From Sphagnum magellanicum (Eukaryota > Streptophyta > Sphagnopsida > Sphagnales > Sphagnaceae), in contig CM038922.1 in the NCBI GenBank assembly GCA_021904315.1, forward strand, positions 15,909,347-15,973,346: DNA of 64,000 bases, written 5' to 3'. This document shows positions 55,735 through 64,000 of the stretch, in pieces. The notes under the pieces are model-generated. The model made no database searches. It was not told the origin of the DNA and saw only the letters and a list, made by a program, of their open reading frames with translations. The position numbers were made by a program, and so were the translations under genes. Positions within the stretch are counted from its first letter, which is position 1. Every line of letters begins with the position of its first letter.

Positions 55735-57291
55735 TTATTTTCCTTGCAAGTAGATGTGAAAGGGACAACAAATTGTGAAGGCAAAGTGGAGTTCAAGTTT
55801 TTTTGAATGCAACAACTCCTCTTCAGTTGCATGTGTAGGTTCAAATAGATCAACTGTGTAATCTAAGTTACCTTTTGTTTTTATATCTTCAAGGTTACCA
55901 AGATTTGCAGGCTCTTCCACATAGTACCTTAGTAGCTGTTCTTGCCCATCAACATTAACTTTAGTTGTAGCAAACTCATAAGTAGTGGTGGTTATGTTGA
56001 TTAACTTTGTAGCTATTCCATCTTCACCCCAACCTTCTATATCATTAATTGTTCCATAAAAAAAAATTACATTGTCTTCATCTTGTGTTGTTGTTGTGAT
56101 CAATAATGTAGAGTTCACTGGGCTTAGTCCTTCCATCCATAGCCTTTGGATTCAAAGGCTAAAGTTTTGTAACTTGAAACCCATTCTTGATTTTTTTTGG
56201 GACAAAGCCAAATCTAATGCCTTATCTACCCAACCTATAAGTGTAACCTTATTTGGCTCATTGTAATTATTTTTAACCATGCTATTGTTTTTTTTTTTTT
56301 CTGAAAGTTGTTTTGAAGGGCTTAAAACAATTCACATTTAAAGGCTACAAGGCATTGGAGGTGTGTGAGGGTAATGTAGTCATATCTAAACTAAACTATT
56401 GTGCCTATTTTATTGCCTCTAGGCTAACATGTGAACCATGTCCATCTAGAACTAATAGATGACAGTTGCTTGGAGAAATACCATGTAGGACTAACCTCTT
56501 AAAAAATGACAAAAATTCTTTGAATAAAAAACGTGTCATCCATGCTTTGGTTTAGACTACCATACATGTTCCAGGTTTACAATGAATGATGTAATCATTT
56601 TTGATTTTTTCACCCCGAAATATGTAAAATCCTAGTACGGACCCCCCTATTACATTCACTGCACAATTGATGGTCAACCATTTTTTGGATTTAAGGATAG
56701 TGTTATACACTTGATGAGATCCCTTTTTACTATAACTTTAGCTCCTTATTGCCTCCTTACTTGAATCCTATTTTCATCACAATTCCAAATGTGATCTAAC
56801 TTGTATTGATATTGGGTGTAAAGGATGTTAAATTTTGGTAGAACAAGTTGCAAGAACTGACAATTAGACCTTGTGCTTTGTTAATTTCCAATCTTTTTGC
56901 AAGACAAATGTTCAATGTTGGATGCCTACGCTTAAATTAATACCACCATGAATCCTTAGGTAACCCATTTTGAAATGGAATGGGTCGGGTTTGAATCATT
57001 TCTACCACTTTCCATTTGAGTTCCTACATCCTACAATGTTATGGAAAGCCCACATTCCTGCATACTCAAAACCCATACAATAATAATTTCATCTTGTTCT
57101 TTAGTTAATACACACGGTGGTCCAATTTTCCTACTTCTAGTCTTCCCATGTATGTAGTCAGAAGATGAAGTTACAAGTTTGCCTTCAAACTTGTTAGGTC
57201 CCCGCAAAGAAGTTATGCCTCTTTCAATTGCATCCATGATTACTTCTAATGATTCACTTGACCACTTGCCTCTTGGATTTTTAGTAAGCAC
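55735..57291 (-). pseudogene. Pogo-like (psq HTH plus DDE_1) transposase, decayed
   Basis: Minus strand, N- to C-terminal. A psq-type helix-turn-helix region (KWSSESLEVIMDAIERGI, then GPPCVLTKEQDEIIIVWVLS and MQECGLSITL) lies at 57291-57031. A linker with KLTKHK/INKAQGL follows near 56880. The DDE domain shows HIWNCDENRIQV (first Asp, about 56785) and LLVLDGHGSHVSLEAI (second Asp, about 56455), then LPSHTSNAL and PFKTTF. A C-terminal tail (NEPNKVTLIGWVDKALDLAL, then the open frame 56136-55735) finishes it. The order and motifs match plant Tigger/jerky-like transposases of about 500 aa. A frameshift lies just after MQECGLSITL, the segment between 57030 and 56140 has several stops and shifts, and the third catalytic residue was not located with certainty, so it is inactive. 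No terminal repeats or TA duplications were found. Confidence 0.8.
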
Positions 57292-59186
57292 CTTATTTGT
57301 TCTTTTTAACCTTTATATTGTGTTTGATATAGTTTGAGGAGGGACATTCTCCTTGTTCGTTTTTTGTTTGTCTAGCACCCCACTTCATTTCTTATGAAGG
57401 ATGTTGAACATCATGATGTTCCTGGTTTTCTTGGATCCAACCTCCAAATGGTGGAATGCATTCAGGCCCCACTAGTGGTACTCCTTTATCTTTCCTATGT
57501 TCAGACCAAGAAAACAAAAGTGCTAATTCAGGGAATTTGTGTAATCCATATTCATGTGTTAAGACACCAGTGTTGATTAAATCAAAGATGTTTACAAAAT
57601 CAATCCAATCTAAATTTTCATTTGTTGTTGTTACGTAGGCTGTAAATGTGTATTTAATTGTACAATGTGTTCAAGCTTTAACAAATTTGCACTGACCTAT
57701 TAGTTTTGTATTGTTTCTTACTACAAGGACAATTGATTTAACTATCCATCGAAGTAAATGAACTTGTTGAAACTTTCCTTATAAATCTTGTCAATATATG
57801 CAATTATGCTCTCATTTTGGTGATTTTATGTCTTGGGTAATTATAGCGTCTCTTCTTTTACAATCTGTAACACCTCATTCCGTTTGCTAAACAACTCAAT
57901 CTTCTCCTCTTTGACTAATATGTTTGAAATCTCTATACTTTCTTTAGGCACTTGTGATTTTGAACACTGCTGCACTAGGACATAATAACTTTAAGAATGT
58001 TTGAAATTCATCTTCCACATATTGTGGTAGTCTAGACATGTCCATTTGTAATTGAGCTAAGTTAAGTTGAATGTAATACAATTGCATTTAGACTATCGAC
58101 ATTCTAATTATGATGGGTTGTTTTGGTAGGAAAGAGATTTAGGAATTTCTTAGATCCTTAGATTCATAAACTTTGCAATTTAATGTGTTGCTAAAGTCCT
58201 TTAATGTGTTGTACCCCTTTCAACCCTAAAATTTATACTCATCACCAAACACTAAAAAACACATAATGTAGTTCATTGTTTGTAAATCTACTCTAAGTCA
58301 CACCTTACACCAAACACCTAAAACCCCAAGTACACTTGAATTTTTTAGATTTGCAAAATGTATATGCATTACTTTGTGATCTATATGAGCCCATGTCCAG
58401 ACATTACCTTTAGTCATCGAACAACAAAAATTATAATTGTGTTTTCAAATACCCCTTCACCAAATAGTTTTGTCCAATAGTGTGGTTAATGACCATATAG
58501 ATGTACACATATATGTGTGCTATATTATTCTTTAAACCTTCATAAACAAACACCTTCCAATAAATAAATGAACAAAATGTTTGTATAAAATTTATCTGAT
58601 GCTCCCATGACCAAACATAAATCCAATGTCATTGGTTAGAACAATAAAAAACGCCAAACGTAACTTTTTATAAGACCAAGCATTTGATGATAGGGCCATC
58701 CTTATTTGCTAAACCTCCCCCCCAGTAGTGATTATTCTGGGTGTTTGGCCATGAGTGGTGTTCGGTCATAGGGCAGGTTACCCTACTTCATGTGTAGCCT
58801 AACTTTGTGTTAGGCTTCCTCCAATGGGAGCAGTCATGAAATGAGGGACCCAGTAGGGATTGGTAGCCCGCTAGCCCGCTAGCGAAAGACCTTGATTGAG
58901 GTGTGGGGATAATGCAGCATAACGTGCCTGGCAACTTGTATGGCTGAGAAGGAATTGCTTTCTGGATAGGATCATTTAAAAAAAACACTTTCTTGCCTCG
59001 GAAAGCATTGCTCCAAATTTAGCAATGTAGCTGGAGGGTACGCTATTAAACGTAATAATGGGGCGAGCATTTCGTATAACAGAATTTTCATCACAGAACG
59101 ATACAGTGGGCTTTCCATTTTACGAAATGCTTTCCCCTTTTTTTTAATAATTTTTTTGCCTGTGCTTTACTTTGGGCAACACCCAT
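57292..59186. other. Intergenic, no supported gene
   Basis: AT-rich, with only short frames. No RNA gene or element recognised. Confidence 0.5.
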
Positions 59187-59262
59187 GGAGCAGGGGCATT
59201 ACTGAAACAAGAACCCCCTCGGCTTCACCCCAGAGTTCAGTATTTCAGTAATGCCCCACTCC
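59187..59262. repeat. Strong hairpin (20-base arms)
   Basis: GGAGCAGGGGCATTACTGAA pairs with TTTCAGTAATGCCCCACTCC around a loop of about 30 bases, with one bulge. It could be a small MITE remnant or an RNA hairpin precursor. Confidence 0.6.
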
Positions 59263-59463
59263 AGGGGCGGAACCACATGGACAATATGAAGTTATATACT
59301 TCCATAAAGTTCCTTAAGTAATAAAGAGAAACATAATGCCCTCCATATGGCCAGAAGAACCCTCTCCCTGGGATGGGTCTTATTACCAAAATAAAAGGTA
59401 CCTCCCCTTCCACTAAAAAAAATCAAGGAGTGCCTTACAACAGGGTAAAAAACTAGGTGAGGA

Positions 59464-59466
<3 letters not shown>

Positions 59467-59499
<33 letters not shown>
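59467..59499 (+). repeat. 33-base poly-G run
   Basis: An uninterrupted run of 33 G followed by C and four more G. It can form G-quadruplexes and is prone to length error in sequencing. Confidence 0.9.
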
Positions 59500-59503
59500 C
59501 GGG

Positions 59504-61030
59504 GTACCTTTTTATTTTCTTCATTTTATAGTTCTTATTATGGGTGGGCGTTGGGGTGGGGGGTGCGGTTTCATGGTCTTTTCTTTTTCTTTTGGGGATC
59601 TGGAGGGAGGGTGGGTGCAGTTCTTTTTGTTGGACCACCAACCCCCCATCCCCCATTTTATTTTGAAGATTTAGGTAATGCTTGGTTTCAACCCAAGTCT
59701 TGTGTTTTCTAGGGTTGGGGGTGGCGGTTTAGTTTTTATTTTAGGATTTTGAAAGTGTTGGGGTCGGGGGAACTTTTCATTGTGGGGTTCTTTTTTTTTT
59801 TTTTGTGCTGGTGATGCTAAGCTAATGGGAAGGATCTCATTTCATTTAAAAGTGTAAAGTCATTTAATATTTTTATCTATCTACCTACTTATTCACATAT
59901 TATATCTTTTCTTAATTATCAATGTAACTAATGTATGTATTAAAATTAAAATAAATAAGTTGACAAAATTTATCACCTTATATGGGTGTGGTGCAATATT
60001 GATTAAAGATTTCGTTTATTTCATTGACACGAGTGGTTCAAGTTTTTACAATTGCACCTTACAAGAAAATGTAGGTTATGCCATATAGGTGGCTTATTAG
60101 GTCACATTAACTAGGGTATGCAAGGTAGGCACCTATTACTTACTTACTTATTATTTTATTTAGCCTAGTTTGTTAAATTAGGTGGGCTTACTATGTGTGG
60201 TAGACACCTATTGTTTTATTATTTTGAGAATGCCCCCACCCTAGGGTTTTATCCTACACTTTTTTCATACCTACCCCATATTATCCAGTTGGGGCGTGAA
60301 TCATGTGCAATTCATTGCAGCCAGCCGCCCTAACAGAAAACGCAACAAACCCTCCCCACAATTCACCCTCCATCCCAAACAAAAGACAAGGAATTAGTTT
60401 GGCAACATTTGTTGTTTGTGGTGGGTTAGGAAATATATGAAGACAAAATAAATTCTCAAAGGTTGTTTTTCAACTTACAGTCATTGATTGGCATGAGAGA
60501 AAAATATATACTAGTGGGTACATGCATGCACACACAGACACAAGCATGCTAACATGCACACCTGGCTTTTCAATAATCTCCATCTGAGCTTTGCAAGTGT
60601 CGACTTCTAATTCTAAGCAGTTACTGAAATCGTAAGTCTTTAAACTTGCCAAACTTTTGTTATTAAAAAAAATGTGAAACGACAAGGGAAATGGAATAAG
60701 AGAGATAAAGGACATAGGACATGAGTTAGTTTCTAGATTCCAATTCTTGACAACCTAAAGCCAAACTAGAAATCATTGCTCAGTCAACTATGAAATTCAG
60801 GCTTTGATATTGAGTTGCTCTTCCCAACTATGAAGTTTCAGGCTTGGTATTGAGTGCTCTTCCCAAGTAGAGAAAAAAGGCTGCTAAATTTTGGTGCTCA
60901 AGGCCTGACTGAATTTAGAGTGGGCATCAGGCATGTGACGTGTAATTTCTGGTTCTCAGCTAAAAAATTTATTGGAATTAAGTACTTGTGTGTCTTTTTG
61001 CTCTTGTGTTTTTTTTCCCCCCTTTCTCTC
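59504..61030. other. Intergenic, no supported gene
   Basis: No gene recognised; several short frames without domains. Confidence 0.5.
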
Positions 61031-61035
61031 TCTCT

Positions 61036-61155
61036 TGGTGCACTGCCCAATGGATGATGCCCCTCTAAATGTAGCGTCTGAGAGCTACATTTCTTTTCTG
61101 GGATAAATAATGTGTAATGGGCATTGCTGTGGGCAGTGCAATGGGTGGTGCACAG
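61036..61155. repeat. Small inverted-repeat cluster
   Basis: TGGTGCACTGCCCA near 61036 is inverted as TGGGCAGTGCA near 61131, and an inner stem AATGTAGC/GCTACATT lies at about 61067-61091. This gives a nested foldback of about 110 bases. Possible MITE remnant. Confidence 0.45.
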
Positions 61156-62954
61156 ATAGTATGGAATCAGTATCAACTTTGTCTTCTTCTGTCTAACCTC
61201 TCCCCATTCATGCATTGATTGGGAAACTTGCAGATTACCCAATCATGCTTGGAGAAGCTCACAGATAGGGGAGATATATGGGTTTGGTTATTTAAGAAAG
61301 TCAACTAGAGTTGGGTGGTAGCAAACAATTGTTGATAGTAAAAGTATCGGGTTGGCCTAAAGCTACTGAATGTTTTTCTAGAGAGGTCTGGAATAAAATA
61401 TTCTCAGGTTCTTCTTTTTGTTTTAATCAAAAGGTTGGGGGGGGGGAATTTAATTTTCTCAATTTAGACTTTTGAGAACAAGTTCATGCTCTGCCTGCCC
61501 AAGCACAATTACTTCATTATTGTTAGGCTTTGAGAACTAATTAATTGGTGCCTAACCAGCCTAAGTACTATGGTATCAAAAAGGCCACTATGTCATTGAA
61601 CTACTTGGGTTATATTTGAAGGCAAATTTAGAACAGGGATTACAGGAAAAAAAACAAGATAGTGCACAATGCCCCTTATTCCCCCTTTAGTATGTGTTCC
61701 AAGCTTTTCGAAATGGCATCATTTGACTATCTAGAAAGGCTATTGGTTCCTAATACTAGGCCACTTTCAATTTACAAATACAAAGTGCCAAGATTTAGCT
61801 TCTTTCTGTTGGAGAGAGGGAAGCAAATCAAACTCAATGATATGAGCTTTCCTCATGGGAAATTCTAAATTTCCCAATTATACACAACAAATTTTCAATC
61901 CACATTTCCTTGTAGGTATGATGCAATTAAGTACTATGTGTGTAGATTGGTGTGGGGTTGATGATGCCTTGGAAGTTGAAACATGTTTCCAAAAGAAAAG
62001 AAAGGTGTCTCTACTACCATCCATCGGCTTCTCAGCTTATAGCTGAAAAGATTAATTTTTGATGTTTAATTTTAAAAAATAACTCTTTTGGCAAAGGAAA
62101 GTGTGTATATACTTAAAATGTCCTTAAATTTAGCACCTTCTCTTTGAATCTAAATCTTTCTAATCCACTAATGTCACGGGTCATCCAAGCCAAAAATAAA
62201 TAGACAATTCATGCTCTAAAGGGAAAACCAAGTAAGGGTTTTGATTGTGTTGTATTTCCATCCTTTGGAACCTTAAACTTCATATAGAGCTATTTGCTAC
62301 TTGTGGATTATTATTGCACTTTAAACCAAGTATCACTTCACATCTTTGAGATTCATAGAATACAGGCAGCAAATTTTTCAACAAATTTCGTTGTTTTTAA
62401 AAAAAGAAACTTGGGGAATTAATGGAGAAATGTGTTTCTCTAGTGTAAATTCTACTAATATTTATTTTTCTACAAATGAATCACAAAATTATTATGTCAC
62501 AAAATTGAAAATTTAACCCTGAAATATGGGTACTTGGGAATTTAGTTTTTCTAACATTCTACGATGACATTAGTATCCCTTTCTTTGAAAAATAAAAAAT
62601 AATGTCTTTCACCTATCACTTCTTTAAACTTAATTGAAAATGGATTATTAATTATTAATCAGAAGAAGACTCAGACTCCCATTTTAATGCCCACAAAATA
62701 AAATAAAATAAAAATTCAACATCAAAAAAGTCTAACTTTTTTCCTTTGAATTGTTCTTTTGTGTGAAATTACTAACAATGTTTTAAATGTTGGCCTAAAA
62801 TCTGACAACTCCCCAGAAGAGGCTGCTGAACTTTCACAGTGACAGGAGCTGGACTGGATTGTAACTTTGTAAAGAAAACTAGAAAATGCACAATTTTTCA
62901 TAAGCCCATAGGTAGTAACTTGGCATCCTTTATTAAAATGTTTATATGACTTAA
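61156..62954. other. Intergenic, no supported gene
   Basis: AT-rich. The 68-codon frame at 61662-61868 has no recognisable domain. Confidence 0.45.
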
Positions 62955-64000
62955 ATAATAAAAAATTAGGACTTAAGATTCTTTTTGACAAATTAAAACC
63001 CAAACATCTTGCAGATCTTATACAATGTGATCTTATTACATGTGCACAATATTATAATCAAATCATATGAAATCTTTTCGTACATTGTGTATGAAAGATA
63101 ATTTAATTTTTGGGCATTTATCAAAAAAATTCTTTGTTACAAAATTTCAAAGTCATGAAAGTTAACGTGAACATGGACTTTTATGGGTTGCAAATGCACC
63201 AATTTATGGTTTGGATTCAAACAATACAATTGAAAACTTTGTGAAAAAATATATATCATATGATAATAATAAACTAACATCCAATTTTCGTGAAGTTCAA
63301 ACACATTGTCACAAAAAAACTTGTAGGAAGAAAAATCAAGCCGTTTGTCGATTTAATTTTCCATGGCCTCCCATGGAAAAACCACAAATGTTTTAACCAT
63401 TCCCAATGGAATGTTTAATCCCTTCAAAAAGGGTTCATTTAGGTGAAATTAACAAAAACAAATTTGATGAATGTAATAAAATTGATTTACAAACAACGTC
63501 TATATCACTTAGCACATGATTAAAATTGCTTTCTATAGATAAAAAGACATACATCAATGCGTTACAAGTAAATTTCAATATACCAATTTGTTTTTTACAA
63601 AAATTATGTAAAGACATACAAACAAATCCCTTTGGTATTCACATTGGAAACCTTTGGCAAGCAAACATAAATGTTCAATTCATACTTGGCCTTATGCTGT
63701 AGCTAGTTATTGCACATCTTATCTAACAAAAATAGATAAAATAATGACGAAAGAGTTGAAAATTATAATTATTAGTTATTATGAAAACAAAATTGAAGCA
63801 CATATTCACATTCGAAAGATGGGAAATGATTTTCTTAGTGCTCAACAAATGTCAGCACAATTAGATACATATATTGTGTTGTCTATACCACTGTACCATG
63901 CATCTAGAACATTTAAATTCATTAATACATCCCCATTACAAGAACATGCATTTGTATTTTAAAATGTTGCATCATTAAAAACACTTCCTTTGGACTTTAT
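62955..64000 (+). pseudogene. Helitron Rep/helicase gene, N-terminal part, decayed, cut by right edge
   Basis: Segments match the Helitron-like N-terminal (Rep, HUH nuclease) domain of plant PIF1-type Helitron proteins. In order: KPKHLADLIQCDLITCAQYY (about 62996-63055); GLLWVANAPIYGLDS (about 63178-63222); HCHKKTC with CRFNFPWPP (about 63307-63375); WQANINVQF (about 63656-63682); and PYAVASYCTSYLTKIDK (about 63692-63742), with the two catalytic-type tyrosines four apart, then LGNAFLNAQQMSAQ-like GNDFLSAQQMSAQ and LSIPLYHASRTF. The HUH motif is damaged (a stop and Arg where PH is expected, before Glu-His), there are internal stops near 63393 and 63511, and a frameshift near 63685, so this copy is dead. 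The helicase part would lie beyond the window. Confidence 0.85.

Noticed and set aside
1-64000. tRNA, rRNA or organellar DNA insertions
   Set aside because: None were recognised on either strand while reading; a covariance-model scan was not possible here.

Overview
This is a repeat-rich, AT-rich stretch of a plant nuclear genome. A plant is indicated by a vacuolar-type acid invertase that keeps the plant-specific 9-base mini-exon, by a plant MTP/ZAT-type zinc transporter, by GT-AG introns of 110 to 540 bases, and by plant-type Ty3/gypsy, Helitron, hAT, pogo-like and Harbinger elements. Long intergenic spacers full of decayed elements suggest a large genome. A seed-free vascular plant or a gymnosperm would fit, but nothing here fixes the species.

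Host genes are few. Plus strand: a GH32 invertase at 13373-17315 (8 exons, 655 aa predicted) and a cation diffusion facilitator zinc transporter at 41334-43452 (3 exons, 456 aa). Minus strand: a three-membrane-segment protein of unknown function at 51288-50289 (2 exons, 220 aa), followed by a small unrecognised protein at 49791-49324 with Thr/Pro tandem repeats. The first two act in sucrose hydrolysis and metal sequestration, probably both at the vacuole; nothing shows that they are regulated together.

Layout. 1-13000: hAT-type transposase relic, one short Helitron-like element, hairpins, an inverted-repeat element and a tandem duplication just before the invertase. 13373-17315: invertase. 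18932-34147: one old 15.2-kb Ty3/gypsy LTR element with matching 5-base target duplications and a GC-richer A-B-A'-B' inverted-repeat insert at 20941-22907. 34250-41330: two more Helitron-like elements and a tandem duplication before the zinc transporter. 41334-43452: zinc transporter, with dispersed-repeat copies and an AT microsatellite in intron 2. 44216-47570: a Harbinger-type MITE and a 2.3-kb non-autonomous hAT element filled with A-rich tandem repeats. 49324-51288: the two minus-strand genes. 51680-55290: inverted-repeat elements and a polypyrimidine minisatellite. 55735-57291: a decayed pogo-like (DDE_1) transposase on the minus strand. 62955-64000: a decayed autonomous Helitron running off the right edge.

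The most notable points are the invertase's altered active-site motifs (a mini-exon encoding D-T-N and WEMQDF in place of WEC[P/V]DF), three short Helitron-like elements whose two ends agree with each other, the nested A-B-A'-B' inverted repeat, and a dispersed A-tailed repeat family with at least five copies, one ending close to a splice site. No clearly new multi-gene system was found.
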